Origin: Mycobacteroides chelonae
GTDB lineage: Bacteria; Actinomycetota; Actinomycetes; Mycobacteriales; Mycobacteriaceae
DNA length: 64,000 nt
Assembly (NCBI GenBank): GCA_014204435.1
Contig: JACHLF010000003.1
Span: 124,001-188,000 of the forward strand
Reading direction: 5' to 3'
Positions 38,590 to 49,389 of this stretch are shown one piece after another (the stretch's first letter is position 1; each line of letters opens with the position of its first letter). The notes below the pieces were generated by a model. The model saw only the letters and a list, made by a program, of their open reading frames with translations, was not told the DNA's origin and did not search any database. Position numbers and translations under genes: made by a program.

Positions 38590-38763
38590 TGGTTGCCACT
38601 CCCAAGTTTGTGTCCGTGCCGCCGCGCTGTGTGCTGCCGATACCTTTGCATACTCCTCAGACGCACGTACCGCTACATGGCGAAGAACTCATGTACCCCC
38701 CGGGAAGACCCAGGGCTACTTTCCGGCTGCGCCGCCGCATGCGTCGCACCCGACCGCACTACG

Positions 38764-40254
38764 ATGCGGTGTGTGGCCGTTGACGTCGCCCAGCCGACCA
38801 TCGTCCGCACGCCATGGGGAGATCTGCGCGGAGCCACCGAAGGCGGTGTTTCGGTCTGGCGTGGGGTGCCATATGCGCAGCAGCCCGTCGAACAGCTCAG
38901 ATTCCTTGCTCCCGTGCCGCTGGAACCCTGGGATGGTGTGCGCGATGCGATCGAACATGCTCCGTTGCCCCCGCAAGGAAAGTCGTTCGTGGGCGCCGGA
39001 CGTGACGACCCGAAGGTTCGCGGCGAAGAGTGCTTGACCGTCACGGTGTGGTCGCCCGATGTGCATTCCAGCCTGCCCGTGATGGTGTGGATCCCCGGCG
39101 GCGCGTTCGTCTTCGGTGCCGGGCAGTTGGCGCTGTACAGCGGGGCTCGACTGGCTGCCAACGGCAACGTCGTCGTCGTGAACGTCACCTACCGGATCGG
39201 CGCCCTGGGCGGACTGGAGCTCAGCGCGCTGGGGCAAGGTTTCGACGACAATTTGGCATTACGTGATCAGATCGCGGCGCTGAGGTGGGTGCGCGACAAC
39301 ATCGCGGCGTTCGGTGGCGATCCCGACAGCGTGACGATCTTCGGCGAGTCGGCGGGCGCGACCTCGGTGTTGGCGCTGCTGGCTAGCCCGGCCGCCGAGG
39401 GCCTGTTCGGTCGGGCCATCGCGCAGAGCCCGGCCTTGCCGCTGATTGCGGATAAGGCGCTGCGAGACCGTCGCGCGCATCGCTACCTGGAGCTGCTCGA
39501 CCTCACCGACCCCAGCAGGCTCAAGGTCCTGCCGCAGCGCGAACTGCGCCGCGGCGCGGCCAAGCTGCAGATCGAGAGTGCGACCGAGACACCCGTCCTC
39601 GGCTATGGCCTGGCGCACGGCACCGAGCTGCTGCCGCATCACCCCATCGAGGCGGCGCGGCGCGGCGAGGTGCATCAGGTACCGCTCATCATCGGCTCCA
39701 ACAGCCATGAGGCGTCGATGTTCGCCCGCGTGAAACCGCCCATGCTGCCCACCACCGAGCCGACCATCAACGGGTATTTCAACCGGATAGGCCCGGAGTA
39801 TCAGGACGCGATCATCGCGGCGTACCCGCAGTACCCGAGTCGTGCGGCGCTGGTCTCGGTGGGCTCCGACGCCATGTTCGCCGCCCCCATGTGGGCCTTC
39901 GCCGACGCCTACAGTGCCTTCGTCGACACCTATATGTACCGCTTCGACCACACCGCCTGGGGCCTTAAGCTCCTCGGCCTGGGCGCCACCCATGGCAGCG
40001 AGATCGTGCACGTGCAGCACAGCTACGGGTCGTTTGTCGGGATGCTGCTGAGCCCCCTGGGGGCACGGATGATGCCGTCGGTCGGCCGCCGCATGCAGCG
40101 CGCCTGGCTGGATTTCGCCACAGGGCACGGGCCGCAGGATTGGCCTACCTATGGGGCAGATGGTCGTCGGACCCGGATCATCCGATCCCGCTCCGACGTC
40201 ACCATCGAGGATCCGGACTCGGTACGCCGTATCGCCTGGGCCCAGGTGCACTGA
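38764..40254 (+). CDS. Type B carboxylesterase
   Basis: A 496-residue alpha/beta hydrolase. [12 protein letters not shown] is the oxyanion-hole segment, FGESAGA holds the nucleophile Ser196, and a catalytic acid and His follow (NSHEAS region, and THGSEI). The N-terminus [12 protein letters not shown] is typical for type B esterases, which hydrolyse carboxylic esters. The ATG at 38764 and a GTG 9 nt later are the possible starts; the long upstream open frame is antisense to the metallopeptidase gene. Confidence 0.9.
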   Translation: MRCVAVDVAQPTIVRTPWGDLRGATEGGVSVWRGVPYAQQPVEQLRFLAPVPLEPWDGVRDAIEHAPLPPQGKSFVGAGRDDPKVRGEECLTVTVWSPDVHSSLPVMVWIPGGAFVFGAGQLALYSGARLAANGNVVVVNVTYRIGALGGLELSALGQGFDDNLALRDQIAALRWVRDNIAAFGGDPDSVTIFGESAGATSVLALLASPAAEGLFGRAIAQSPALPLIADKALRDRRAHRYLELLDLTDPSRLKVLPQRELRRGAAKLQIESATETPVLGYGLAHGTELLPHHPIEAARRGEVHQVPLIIGSNSHEASMFARVKPPMLPTTEPTINGYFNRIGPEYQDAIIAAYPQYPSRAALVSVGSDAMFAAPMWAFADAYSAFVDTYMYRFDHTAWGLKLLGLGATHGSEIVHVQHSYGSFVGMLLSPLGARMMPSVGRRMQRAWLDFATGHGPQDWPTYGADGRRTRIIRSRSDVTIEDPDSVRRIAWAQVH

Positions 40255-40331
40255 GGCTGCACTCGGCAGAGCCGGTACGGCGGCCCGCTAGGCTCAAACG
40301 TCTTAACACCGTCTTTTCGAAGGGATCTTTT

Positions 40332-42125
40332 GTGCTGCGCACTCACGACGCGGGTACGTTGCGGGAGCCGGACGCCGGACAGCGGGTGACGCTTGCCGGC
40401 TGGGTGGCCCGACGGCGCGATCACGGCGGCGTCATCTTCATCGATCTGCGCGACGCCTCCGGCGTGTCCCAGGTGGTGTTCCGCGATGACGCGGTGCTCG
40501 AGCAGGCCCATCGGCTGCGTGCCGAGTTCTGCGTCGAGGTGACCGGTGTCGTGGAGGTCCGGCCCGACGGTAACGCCAACGCGGAGATCCCCACCGGCCA
40601 GATCGAGGTCAACGCCGCCGAACTGATCGTGCTGAACGAGAGCGCGCCGCTGCCCTTCCAGCTCGACGAGACCGCGGGCGAGGAAGCACGCCTGAAGTAC
40701 CGCTACCTGGATCTGCGTCGTGAGGGTCCGGGCAACGCGATCCGGTTGCGCTCCAAGGCAAACGCCGCGGCACGCTCCGTGCTATCCCGCTACGATTTCA
40801 TCGAGGTGGAAACCCCTACGCTGACGCGTTCGACACCGGAGGGCGCCCGCGACTTCCTGGTCCCCGCCCGTCTGCAGCCGGGGAGCTTCTACGCGCTGCC
40901 GCAGAGCCCGCAGCTGTTCAAGCAGTTGCTCATGGTCGCCGGCATGGAGCGGTACTACCAAATCGCACGCTGCTACCGGGACGAGGACTTCCGCGCGGAC
41001 CGGCAGCCCGAATTCACCCAGCTCGATATCGAGATGAGCTTCGTGGATCAGGACGATGTCATCTCTCTTGCCGAGGAGATCCTCGTCGCACTGTGGGACC
41101 TCATCGGCTACCGCGTGCCCACGCCCATCGCTCGGATCACCTATACCGAGGCGATGCGCCGATACGGCAGCGACAAGCCGGACCTGCGGTTTGGGTTGGA
41201 GTTGGTGGAGTGCACCGACTACTTCTCCGAAACCACGTTCCGGGTGTTCCAGGCGCCGTATGTGGGCGCGGTGATCATGCCCGGCGGTGCCGACCAGCCG
41301 CGCCGCACCCTGGACGGCTGGCAGGAGTTCGCCAAGCAGCGCGGACACAAGGGCCTGGCCTACGTCCTGGTGGGCCAGGACGGCACCCTGGGCGGGCCGG
41401 TCGCCAAGAACCTGTCCGACGCGGAACGCGATGGGCTGGCCGCCCACGTCGGCGCCACGCCGGGAGACTGCATCTTCTTCTCCGCGGGTGCGGCCAAGTC
41501 ATCGCGCGCGTTATTGGGCTCGGTACGCGGCGAGGTGGCGCAGCGTCTCGGGTTGATCGACCCGAACGCCTGGGCTTTCACCTGGGTGGTGGACGCCCCG
41601 CTGTTCGAGCCCGCCGATGACGCAACCGCCGCGGGCGATGTGGCCGTCGGCTCTGGCGCATGGACCGCGGTGCACCACGCCTTCACCTCGCCGAAGCCGG
41701 AGTCGGAGAACACCTTCGACACCGAGCCGGGGTCGGCGCTGGCCTATGCCTACGACATCGTGTGCAACGGACACGAGATCGGCGGCGGCTCGATCCGTAT
41801 TCACCGCCGCGATATCCAGGAACGGGTTTTCCAGGTGATGGGCATCAGCACCGAGGATGCCCAGGAGAAGTTCGGATTCCTGTTGGATGCGTTCGCCTTC
41901 GGCGCTCCTCCGCACGGCGGCATCGCGTTCGGTTGGGACCGGGTGACCGCGTTGCTGTCGGGCACCTCCTCGATCCGCGAGGTCATTGCGTTCCCGAAGT
42001 CCGGCGGTGGTGTCGATCCGTTGACCGACGCCCCGGCGCCGATCACCCCGGCGCAGCGCAAGGAATCCGGGATCGACGCGAAGCCCGAGAGGGCCGACGC
42101 GTCGGGTAAGCCGGCGAACGCGTAG
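40332..42125 (+). CDS. aspS: Aspartyl-tRNA synthetase (probably non-discriminating type)
   Basis: A 597-residue bacterial-type AspRS: N-terminal OB anticodon domain ([21 protein letters not shown]), class II core with FFALPQ-like [39 protein letters not shown] (motif 2), a GAD insertion domain, and [15 protein letters not shown] (motif 3). Mycobacterial enzymes also charge tRNA-Asn, which amidation then corrects. GTG at 40332 follows AAGGGA by 6 nt. A TAGGCT at 40289-40294 is a possible -10 box. Confidence 0.97.
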   Translation: MLRTHDAGTLREPDAGQRVTLAGWVARRRDHGGVIFIDLRDASGVSQVVFRDDAVLEQAHRLRAEFCVEVTGVVEVRPDGNANAEIPTGQIEVNAAELIVLNESAPLPFQLDETAGEEARLKYRYLDLRREGPGNAIRLRSKANAAARSVLSRYDFIEVETPTLTRSTPEGARDFLVPARLQPGSFYALPQSPQLFKQLLMVAGMERYYQIARCYRDEDFRADRQPEFTQLDIEMSFVDQDDVISLAEEILVALWDLIGYRVPTPIARITYTEAMRRYGSDKPDLRFGLELVECTDYFSETTFRVFQAPYVGAVIMPGGADQPRRTLDGWQEFAKQRGHKGLAYVLVGQDGTLGGPVAKNLSDAERDGLAAHVGATPGDCIFFSAGAAKSSRALLGSVRGEVAQRLGLIDPNAWAFTWVVDAPLFEPADDATAAGDVAVGSGAWTAVHHAFTSPKPESENTFDTEPGSALAYAYDIVCNGHEIGGGSIRIHRRDIQERVFQVMGISTEDAQEKFGFLLDAFAFGAPPHGGIAFGWDRVTALLSGTSSIREVIAFPKSGGGVDPLTDAPAPITPAQRKESGIDAKPERADASGKPANA

Positions 42126-42130
42126 CGCGC

Positions 42131-43039
42131 GTGCTGCACGTTCGGGTGATCGCACCCGCCGACCTGTCCGACCAAGTGGTGGAATTCCTCTCCACCACAA
42201 CGGGAGTCACGCACATTGTGCGTGTGCCCAAGGCCGCGATCGCGCCCGAGGGTGATGTGATCACGGCCGACGTGGCCCGCGAGACCGCCAACGACGTGCT
42301 CGATGGTCTTAAGTCGATCGACATCGACAAGTGGGGATCGATCACCGCCGAGGTGCTCGACACCGTGATTTCGCAGACCGCCTATGAGGCCGAGGACGAT
42401 GCGGAGGGCGACCCCGCCGACGCCGTCATCTGGGATGAGCTGATCGGCCGCACCCGCGAGGAGTCGACCCTTAACCTGACCTTTCTGGCCTTCCTGTGTT
42501 TGGCCTGCCTGATCGCCGCGGTCGGTGTGGTCACCGATTCACCGGTCACCATCGTGGGTGCCATGGTGGTGGGACCCGAGTTCGGCCCACTTGCCGCACT
42601 TGCGGTTTCGATCGTGCGGCGCAAATGGTCGCTGGCCCGCCGATCGCTGCTCGCCTTGTTGGTGGGTTTTCCGGTGGCGATGGCCGTGACCGGAGTCGGA
42701 GCATTGGCCGCCGAGGCCGCGGGATGGGTCACGCTCAAGAGCGTGCGCGAGCTGCAGCAGGTCGACTTCATATTCCAGGTGGGGCCGTTCTCGCTGGTGG
42801 TCGCGTTGTTGGCCGGTGCGGCCGGCATGCTCTCGCTGATGTCGGCGAAATCGGCGGCGCTGGTGGGTGTGTTCATCTCCGTGACCACCGTGCCGGCCGC
42901 CGGATTCGCGGTGGTGGCGGCGACGGTGGGGGAATGGGAAATAGCCGGCCAATCCACGCTGCAGTTGGCGGTCAACCTGTTCGGCATCGTGCTGGCCGGG
43001 GTGCTGGTACTACTGGTGCGCCCCCGGGGACTGCGCTAG
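42131..43039 (+). CDS. DUF389 membrane protein
   Basis: A 302-residue protein. A cytosolic N-terminal ferredoxin-like part (to about 105) precedes six or so transmembrane helices. TDSPVTIVGAMVVGPEFGPLAALAVS is the DUF389 hallmark. Function unknown. GTG start 5 bp after the aspS stop. Confidence 0.85.
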   Translation: MLHVRVIAPADLSDQVVEFLSTTTGVTHIVRVPKAAIAPEGDVITADVARETANDVLDGLKSIDIDKWGSITAEVLDTVISQTAYEAEDDAEGDPADAVIWDELIGRTREESTLNLTFLAFLCLACLIAAVGVVTDSPVTIVGAMVVGPEFGPLAALAVSIVRRKWSLARRSLLALLVGFPVAMAVTGVGALAAEAAGWVTLKSVRELQQVDFIFQVGPFSLVVALLAGAAGMLSLMSAKSAALVGVFISVTTVPAAGFAVVAATVGEWEIAGQSTLQLAVNLFGIVLAGVLVLLVRPRGLR

Positions 43040-43053
43040 TTCCGAGACCGCTC

Positions 43054-43725
43054 TCAGGCGATGTCGTTGATGTCGGCGACCTGCTGGTCGAATCCCTCGT
43101 CGGCATGAGCCAACACGGGATCGCCGTATTCGTATGGCCGCGAGACGAACACAGTTCCCATGCCGATCTCTCGGGCGGCATGAAGGTCGTACGGATGTGC
43201 GGCCACCATCGCCGCCTCGCCCGGCTCCACACCGAGATAACGAAGCGCACGCCGGTAGGTCACCCGGTCTGGTTTGAATCGTCCAAAAAGCTCGGCGGTG
43301 AGCACCGCATCCCATGAAATGCCCAGGTATTTGAACAGATTCACCATCGTGGCCATGTCGGTGTTGGACAACGTCGCGACGAGGGCATGCTCGCGCAGTC
43401 GCACCAGCCCGCCGGGCACGTCGTGCCAGGGAAGCAGCCGCTGCCAGGCGGCTGCGATAACCGAGGCCGTCGCGGCGTCCGGGCTCGGCAGCCCGAACGT
43501 CGCGCAGACATCCGCAAAACCATGCGCGTACAGGTCCTGCACCCGGGTCCAATTCTCCGCGGACTGTCTCAGGTTGGACACCCGGTCGAAGTAGTCCGCG
43601 CGCCACGCGCGGGTGAAAGCGGCGGCGTCGATGTCGGGGGCGTACTCCGCGACCGCGTGCGAGACGGGCTCGAAGAAGTCCAGCAGCGTGCCCTGCACAT
43701 CGAACAGGTAGGCCTTGTACCGCAA
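43054..43725 (-). CDS. HAD-superfamily hydrolase, haloacid dehalogenase type II-like
   Basis: A 223-residue HAD protein. Motif I is FDVQGTLLD, in which the second Asp/Phe position is Gln; ATLSNTD is motif II, GRFKPDR motif III and MVAAHPYDLHAA motif IV. This arrangement fits (S)-2-haloacid dehalogenases and related phosphatases. The start is TTG at 43725 with GGGAG upstream. It lies 11 bp after the TIGR03943-type gene on the same strand. Confidence 0.85.
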   Translation of the reverse strand: MRYKAYLFDVQGTLLDFFEPVSHAVAEYAPDIDAAAFTRAWRADYFDRVSNLRQSAENWTRVQDLYAHGFADVCATFGLPSPDAATASVIAAAWQRLLPWHDVPGGLVRLREHALVATLSNTDMATMVNLFKYLGISWDAVLTAELFGRFKPDRVTYRRALRYLGVEPGEAAMVAAHPYDLHAAREIGMGTVFVSRPYEYGDPVLAHADEGFDQQVADINDIA

Positions 43726-43736
43726 CGTGACTCCCG

Positions 43737-44459
43737 TCAGTAGGTGCTCTTGGGTGGATCGGTGCGGGTGACGCCCTTAACCTCGATCACGGGAATCGAC
43801 GAGGGGCCGCGATAGCTCTGCCCGTCCGGAACGGTCCCGGTCACCGACACCCAGGTGTTCTCCGGAAGCGCCGACGCCGATGCGGCCGCCGGGCCCGATA
43901 TCTGCAGCCGCGCCAGCTGCGCATCTGCGGCGCAACAGACGATGACGATCTTGGCCAGGTCGGTGCGCGAACCCTCCTTGAAGGTGAAACCGGTGACGGT
44001 GATCGTGCGTCCCGCCAAAGTGTCCGAGGAACCGGCGGCGATGCGCATCAGGACCTCCGGCAGCGGCACTGCCGGCGCATCGCCCGGCGGCAGCGGGGGG
44101 AAGGCCCGACGGGGCGTATTGGATGAGGCCGCGATGTTGGCGGGGGCGATGGAACGTGCGCTCAGTGCCGGGGGCACGATGAAGATCAGCAGGACGATCG
44201 GCAGCACCAAAAACCATGTGGCGCCGTGTTTATGCGTGTGATCGCCGTGGCCCTCGTGGTCATCATCGTGATCGGTGCGGCCACGGCGCACATCGCGCAC
44301 CATCGCGGCCAGACCCAGTCCGGTGACGATGACCGAGGACGCGGCGAGCCACGGCAGCAGCCCCGGTTTGACGTAGCGGGTGAAGGTTCCCGTCACGGCG
44401 ATCATGGCAACGCTGACACCCAACAGGATCAGCAGGGTGTTCTCGGTATCGCGTCTCAT
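43737..44459 (-). CDS. TIGR03943-type putative permease partner
   Basis: A 240-residue protein with two N-terminal transmembrane helices, a His/Asp-rich loop (DHDDDHEGHGDHTHKH, likely metal-binding), a third helix and an extracytoplasmic domain with the IVIVCCAADAQ motif. Such proteins pair with the YraQ-type permease encoded just upstream, from which it overlaps by 4 nt (ATGA). The pair is often predicted to handle metal ions. That is inference. Confidence 0.78.
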   Translation of the reverse strand: MRRDTENTLLILLGVSVAMIAVTGTFTRYVKPGLLPWLAASSVIVTGLGLAAMVRDVRRGRTDHDDDHEGHGDHTHKHGATWFLVLPIVLLIFIVPPALSARSIAPANIAASSNTPRRAFPPLPPGDAPAVPLPEVLMRIAAGSSDTLAGRTITVTGFTFKEGSRTDLAKIVIVCCAADAQLARLQISGPAAASASALPENTWVSVTGTVPDGQSYRGPSSIPVIEVKGVTRTDPPKSTY

Positions 44460-45445
44460 GAGATCCCCAGCACTGCCATACCGACACCTGTCGCTACGAG
44501 CGTGGCCACCACGAATGTCACGGGGGCGAAGCGGGCCGCGAATGCCCGCCCGAACATTCCCGACTGCATCGCGATGAGCTTCACGTCGACCGCCGGGCCC
44601 ACCACCAGGAACACCAGCCGGGGAATCAGCGGCAGCATCGTGATGCTCGCGGCGACAAACGCATCGGCCTCCGAACACAGCGCCAGCACCACGGCCAGCA
44701 GCGCCATGGTCACCACCCCGACCACCAGGTTGCCCGCCAGGTGCTCGAACACCCAGGCCGGTACCAGCACATGCAAGGCCGCCGCGGCGACCGCGCCGAT
44801 GGCCAGGTACGAGGCGGCCTGCAGGAAGTCGTGCCGCGCGGCCTCGGTGAATGTCGTCCAGCGGGAAGAGGATCCGGCATGCGCGGCGGGCAGTCTGCGA
44901 GTGACCCAGCTGTCGCGGCCCCACCGTGACCAGACCATGCCCATCACCATCGCGGTGAGCAGGGACGCCACTGCGCGCGCCAGCACCATCTTCGGCTGAC
45001 CGGGGAAGGCGACGGCGGTGGCCACCAACACCACCGGATTGATCGCCGGCGCGGACAACATGAAGGTGAGCGCAGCCGAGCCAACGGATCCCGGCCCGTA
45101 CAGCCGGCGCGCTACCGGAACGGACCCGCATTCGCAACCGGGCAATGCCGCGCCGCTCACGCCCGCCACCGCCACCGCGGCAACCGACCGGTCAGGCAGC
45201 CAGCGCGCCAGACGTTCCGGCGTGACGAATGTCGCGACGAGCCCACTTACGACTACCCCGAGTGCAAGGAACGGGACCGCCTGCACGAATACCCCGCAGA
45301 ACACCGTGCCCGCGGTCGCCAGGTTCTCGTTGCCGTCGACGACCTCGCGTAGCCACCCCGCGGCCACGGCCACCGCGATGAGTGCTACCACCAGGATCTC
45401 GGTCGAACCGAACCACCGTCGGTCTGCAGAGGCCGCCACCGTCAC
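44456..45445 (-). CDS. YraQ/DUF318-type permease
   Basis: A 329-residue integral membrane protein with about eight transmembrane helices. PGCECGSVPVARRL and SAPAINPVVLVAT are the two signature motifs of this permease family. The Cys pair may bind a metal. The first gene of the pair, divergent from the Ddn-like gene. The GTG at 45445 was chosen because an open frame extending to 45610 is antisense to the neighbour. Confidence 0.82.
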   Translation of the reverse strand: MTVAASADRRWFGSTEILVVALIAVAVAAGWLREVVDGNENLATAGTVFCGVFVQAVPFLALGVVVSGLVATFVTPERLARWLPDRSVAAVAVAGVSGAALPGCECGSVPVARRLYGPGSVGSAALTFMLSAPAINPVVLVATAVAFPGQPKMVLARAVASLLTAMVMGMVWSRWGRDSWVTRRLPAAHAGSSSRWTTFTEAARHDFLQAASYLAIGAVAAAALHVLVPAWVFEHLAGNLVVGVVTMALLAVVLALCSEADAFVAASITMLPLIPRLVFLVVGPAVDVKLIAMQSGMFGRAFAARFAPVTFVVATLVATGVGMAVLGIS

Positions 45446-45502
45446 CCAGCCATCCTGACAGTGGAACCGGAGAACGCGGCGCAACGGTGGCACTCTGGCG
45501 AG

Positions 45503-45868
45503 GTGAGTGATGACACACCCTTCAACGAGCAGCCCACCTCGGTGATCAACGAATTCAACGACGGGATAGCCCGGCAGTTCCACGCGAACGGCGGCGAGGT
45601 CGGTGGGCAATTCGCCGGCGTGCCGATCTTGCTGTTGACGAACACCGGTGCCAAGAGCGGAAAGAAGCGCCTGAATCCGCTGGCCTACTTCGACATCGAC
45701 GACAAGATCTACATCCTCGGCTCATGTGGCGGCGCCGACAAGGATCCCGCATGGGTGCACAACCTGCGCGCGAACCCACATGCGTATATCGACATCGGAA
45801 CCGACGGATATGACGTCGTTACCCATCAGCTCTCCCGTGGTGAGCGTGATGAGCTGCGCCGGGCCTAG
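45503..45868 (+). CDS. Ddn-like deazaflavin-dependent nitroreductase, possibly C-terminally truncated
   Basis: A 121-residue F420-binding split-barrel protein. LLLTNTGAKSGKKRLNPLAYF and GSCGGADKDPAWVHNLRANPHAYIDIG are the diagnostic blocks of the nitroreductase/Ddn family. The frame stops after RGERDELRRA, about 20-25 residues earlier than usual; intact members continue with a helix and a FxxYxxKTxRxIPV-like end. The stop may result from deletion. GTG start. Confidence 0.78.
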   Translation: MSDDTPFNEQPTSVINEFNDGIARQFHANGGEVGGQFAGVPILLLTNTGAKSGKKRLNPLAYFDIDDKIYILGSCGGADKDPAWVHNLRANPHAYIDIGTDGYDVVTHQLSRGERDELRRA

Positions 45869-46042
45869 CCGAAGAACGTGCGAGCCGAGTGTGCGAATAG
45901 TGGCGTTTGCAGGCCCCTCTTCGACCGTATCCGCATGCTCGAGCTACATGCGACGACCGACGTCGGCCCGCATGGCCTCCGGTTCGTTGTGCTCCGAATC
46001 GCAGGCCATGCGGGTAGCGCCAGGTTATGGTGGGATCAGCCG

Positions 46043-49000
46043 ATGGGCATCAAGGTGGCGCTGGAGCACCGAACCAGCTACGCATTCGACAGACTCGTGC
46101 AGGTGCATCCGCACGAGATTCGATTGCGCCCTGCGCCGCACACCCGAACTCCTATCGAGGCCTACTCACTGCGCATCGCTCCTGACGATCACTTCATCAA
46201 CTGGCAGCAGGACGTATTCGGGAATTTCCTTGCCCGCGTGGTGTTTCCGAACCGGACTCGGCAACTGTCGATCACCGTCGGACTCATCGCTGATCTGAAA
46301 TCGGTCAACCCGTTCGACTTCTTCATCGAGGAGTGGGCCGAACACATCGGATTTGCCTATCCGCCGGCATTGGCGGCCGATCTGGAGCCCTACCTCAAGA
46401 CGGTGGATGAATCCGTGCCCGGTTCGGGGCCCGGTGAACTGGTCCGCGCCTGGGTGGCGAATTTCACGATGCCGCCGACCACACGCATCATCGACTACCT
46501 GGTCACCCTGAACCAGGCGTTGTGTTCGGATGTCGGCTACGCGGTGCGGTTGGAACCCGGTGTGCAGACGCCGGACACCACGTTGGCGCTCGGCATCGGG
46601 TCTTGTCGGGACACCGCTTGGCTGTTGGTGTCGATCCTGCGGCAGAAGGGGCTTGCCGCACGCTTCGTGTCCGGATACCTGGTGCAGTTGACCTCGGACA
46701 TCATCGCGATCGACGGCCCGTCCGGGCCGGTCGCCGACTTCACCGATCTGCACGCGTGGGCCGAAGTGTACATCCCGGGGGCCGGATGGGTAGGCCTGGA
46801 TCCCACCTCGGGATTGCTCGCGGGCGAGGGGCACATCCCGCTCTCCGCGACGCCACATCCGTCGACATCCGCGGCGATAACCGGCGCCACCGACATGTGC
46901 GAATCGACATTGGACTTCTCCAACACCGTCACCCGGGTCCACGAAGACCCACGAGTCACGTTGCCGTACAACGCGTCAGCGTGGGAGGCCGTCACGGCTC
47001 TGGGCGAGCAGATCGACGCGCGACTCGATTCGGCTGGCGTCGGATTGACGATGGGTGGCGAGCCGACCTTCGTGTCGGTCGACGACCAGACCGCCGAGGA
47101 ATGGACCATTGCCGCCGACGGTGACCAGAAGCGGGTGCGTGCCAGCGACCTTGCCGCTCGACTCAAAGCGGCTTGGGCGCCAACAGGTTTGGTGCAGCGC
47201 AGTCAGGGCAAGTGGTACCCCGGTGAACCTCTGCCACGGTGGCAGATCGCTCTGTGCTGGCGACGCGACGGCCGACCGTTGTGGTCGAACCCCGAACTGC
47301 TGGCCGACCCGTGGGACGAAGACCGTCACTGGTCTACGCCCGAGGGCGCCGATCGTGCGTTGTTACTGGCCCTGGCGGGCGATCTCGGGTTGCCCGCCAG
47401 CCAGGTCCGTGCGGCGTACGAGGATCCGTTGGGCCGACTGGCAGGATCGGTTCGGCGTCCCGTGGGCGATCCGGTGGATCCTGCTGATGACCTTGCACCA
47501 GAAGAGGATTCGGCGGATCGTCGTTCAGAACTGCTGGCGCGGCTGGATGATGCGGTGACTCGTCCGGCGGCTCATGTGCTGCCCTTGCATCGCAGCGAGG
47601 ACGGCGACGGCTGGGAAAGTGCGGACTGGCGACTACGTCGCGGGCGGATAGTGCTGACCGGGGGCGATTCCCCGGCGGGTCTGCGGCTCCCGCTGGATTC
47701 GGTGTCCTGGCAGCCGGCGCCGCACCGGTCCGAAGCCGATCCGCTGAGCGCAGCGGCGGAGCTGAAGGCTCCGCGCTCGGAGACAGCCGCCATCGTCGTG
47801 TCCGCCGACGGGGTGCCTCCCACCGCTCTGGTCGCGGAGATCCGTGACGATCTGCTGTATCTGTTTCTGCCGCCCCTGGAGAGCGTCGACGATTTCGTGG
47901 ACCTCATCGCGCGCGTGGAGGCGGCGGTCACCTGCCCATTGGTGATCGAGGGGTATGGCCCGCCGCCTGATCCGCGGCTGGAGGTCATGAGTGTCACCCC
48001 CGACCCCGGGGTGATCGAGGTCAACGTGACTCCCACCGGCAGTTTCGCCGAGCAGTCCCGGCAGTTGCAGGTGCTATACGAGGAAGCGCGCAAGGCGCGG
48101 CTGACCACCGAATCGTTCGATGTGGACGGTACCCACACCGGCACCGGCGGCGGCAACCACATCACACTGGGTGGCCGCACGCCGGCGACGTCGCCGCTGT
48201 TGCGCCGACCCGATCTGCTGGTGTCGCTCCTGACCTACTGGCAGCATCACCCGGCGTTGTCCTACCTGTTTTCAGGGCGTTTCGTCGGCACCACCTCGCA
48301 GGCTCCGCGCGTGGACGAAGGCCGCGAAGAGGCGTTGTACGAGTTGGAAATAGCCTTTGCTGAGATCGAGCGGCTCGCCGATTCGGAAGCTCCCTGGCAT
48401 ATCGATCGCGCGCTACGTCACCTGCTGACCGACATCACCGGGAACACGCATCGCGCCGAGTTCTGCATCGACAAGCTCTACAGCCCCGACAGCGCGCGGG
48501 GGCGTCTGGGCCTGCTGGAGCTGCGCGGATTCGAGATGCCCCCGCACTTTCAGATGGCGATGGTCCAGTCGCTGCTGGTGCGCTCGGTGGTCGCCCGATT
48601 CTGGGAACAACCCCTGCGTGCACCGCTCATCCGTCACGGCGCCAACCTGCATGGCCGTTACTTGTTGCCGCACTTCATTATTCGCGACATCGCACAGGTC
48701 GCCGCGGACCTGCGTGCGCACGGCATCGCCTTCGAGACCAGTTGGCTCGATCCGTTCACCGAGTTCCGGTTCCCGCGGATCGGAACAGCGGTATTCGACG
48801 GCATCGAGATCGAACTGCGCGGTGCCATCGAACCGTGGCGGGTGCTGGGGGAGGAGGTCACCGCAGGAGGTACCGCACGGTATGTGGATTCCTCGATCGA
48901 ACGCGTGCAGGTGCGCGTGATCGGAGCGGACCGCTCGCGGTACGTCGTCACGTGTAACGGCGAACCCATCCCACTGCTCTCCACGGACAACCCGGATGTG

Positions 49001-49348
49001 CAAGTAGCCGGAGTCCGTTATCGCGCGTGGCAGCCGCCCAGCGCGTTGCACCCGAGCATCACGGTCGACGACCCGCTGCGCTTCGAGCTCATCGACACCG
49101 CCAACGCGTTGTCGCGGGGTGGTTGTACGTACCACGTATCGCACCCGGGAGGCCGGTCCTACGACGACCCTCCGGTCAATGCCGTGGCCGCCGAGGCACG
49201 CCGTGGTCGGCGTTTCGATGCCACCGGTTACACCACCGGGCGCGTCGATTTGTCAGACTTGCGCGAGAAACAAGCACGCATGTCCACTGATGTGGTGGCG
49301 CCCGGCATCGTGGACCTGCGCCGGGCGAGAACAGTGGGACGCAGGTAG
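46043..49348 (+). CDS. Transglutaminase-like plus DUF2126 protein (Rv2566 type)
   Basis: A 1101-residue protein. Residues 1-90 are the bacterial transglutaminase N-terminal domain; residues 150-260 are a transglutaminase core with the triad Cys188 (GIGSCRDTAW), His237 (LHAWAEVY) and Asp253 (GLDPTSG). Residues of about 330 to 1095 are DUF2126, with LTMGGEPTFVS, GKWYPGEPLPRW, a central GGGNHITLGG motif and DKLYSPDSARGRLGLLELRGFEMPPH, the last resembling a glutamine-synthetase or carboxylate-amine ligase core. It is first in a cluster with the ATP-grasp-alpha-E, second transglutaminase and metallopeptidase. It may form or cut amide bonds on a peptide. ATG 46043 follows a TATGGTGGGA region. Confidence 0.88.
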   Translation: MGIKVALEHRTSYAFDRLVQVHPHEIRLRPAPHTRTPIEAYSLRIAPDDHFINWQQDVFGNFLARVVFPNRTRQLSITVGLIADLKSVNPFDFFIEEWAEHIGFAYPPALAADLEPYLKTVDESVPGSGPGELVRAWVANFTMPPTTRIIDYLVTLNQALCSDVGYAVRLEPGVQTPDTTLALGIGSCRDTAWLLVSILRQKGLAARFVSGYLVQLTSDIIAIDGPSGPVADFTDLHAWAEVYIPGAGWVGLDPTSGLLAGEGHIPLSATPHPSTSAAITGATDMCESTLDFSNTVTRVHEDPRVTLPYNASAWEAVTALGEQIDARLDSAGVGLTMGGEPTFVSVDDQTAEEWTIAADGDQKRVRASDLAARLKAAWAPTGLVQRSQGKWYPGEPLPRWQIALCWRRDGRPLWSNPELLADPWDEDRHWSTPEGADRALLLALAGDLGLPASQVRAAYEDPLGRLAGSVRRPVGDPVDPADDLAPEEDSADRRSELLARLDDAVTRPAAHVLPLHRSEDGDGWESADWRLRRGRIVLTGGDSPAGLRLPLDSVSWQPAPHRSEADPLSAAAELKAPRSETAAIVVSADGVPPTALVAEIRDDLLYLFLPPLESVDDFVDLIARVEAAVTCPLVIEGYGPPPDPRLEVMSVTPDPGVIEVNVTPTGSFAEQSRQLQVLYEEARKARLTTESFDVDGTHTGTGGGNHITLGGRTPATSPLLRRPDLLVSLLTYWQHHPALSYLFSGRFVGTTSQAPRVDEGREEALYELEIAFAEIERLADSEAPWHIDRALRHLLTDITGNTHRAEFCIDKLYSPDSARGRLGLLELRGFEMPPHFQMAMVQSLLVRSVVARFWEQPLRAPLIRHGANLHGRYLLPHFIIRDIAQVAADLRAHGIAFETSWLDPFTEFRFPRIGTAVFDGIEIELRGAIEPWRVLGEEVTAGGTARYVDSSIERVQVRVIGADRSRYVVTCNGEPIPLLSTDNPDVQVAGVRYRAWQPPSALHPSITVDDPLRFELIDTANALSRGGCTYHVSHPGGRSYDDPPVNAVAAEARRGRRFDATGYTTGRVDLSDLREKQARMSTDVVAPGIVDLRRARTVGRR

Positions 49349-49389
49349 GACCAGGCAAAACAGCGGAAACGGGAAGGAAGGTACGGCCG

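Noticed and set aside
37798..38763. An N-terminal extension of the carboxylesterase frame
   Set aside because: The extension is antisense to the metallopeptidase gene. The esterase family N-terminus begins close to ATG 38764.
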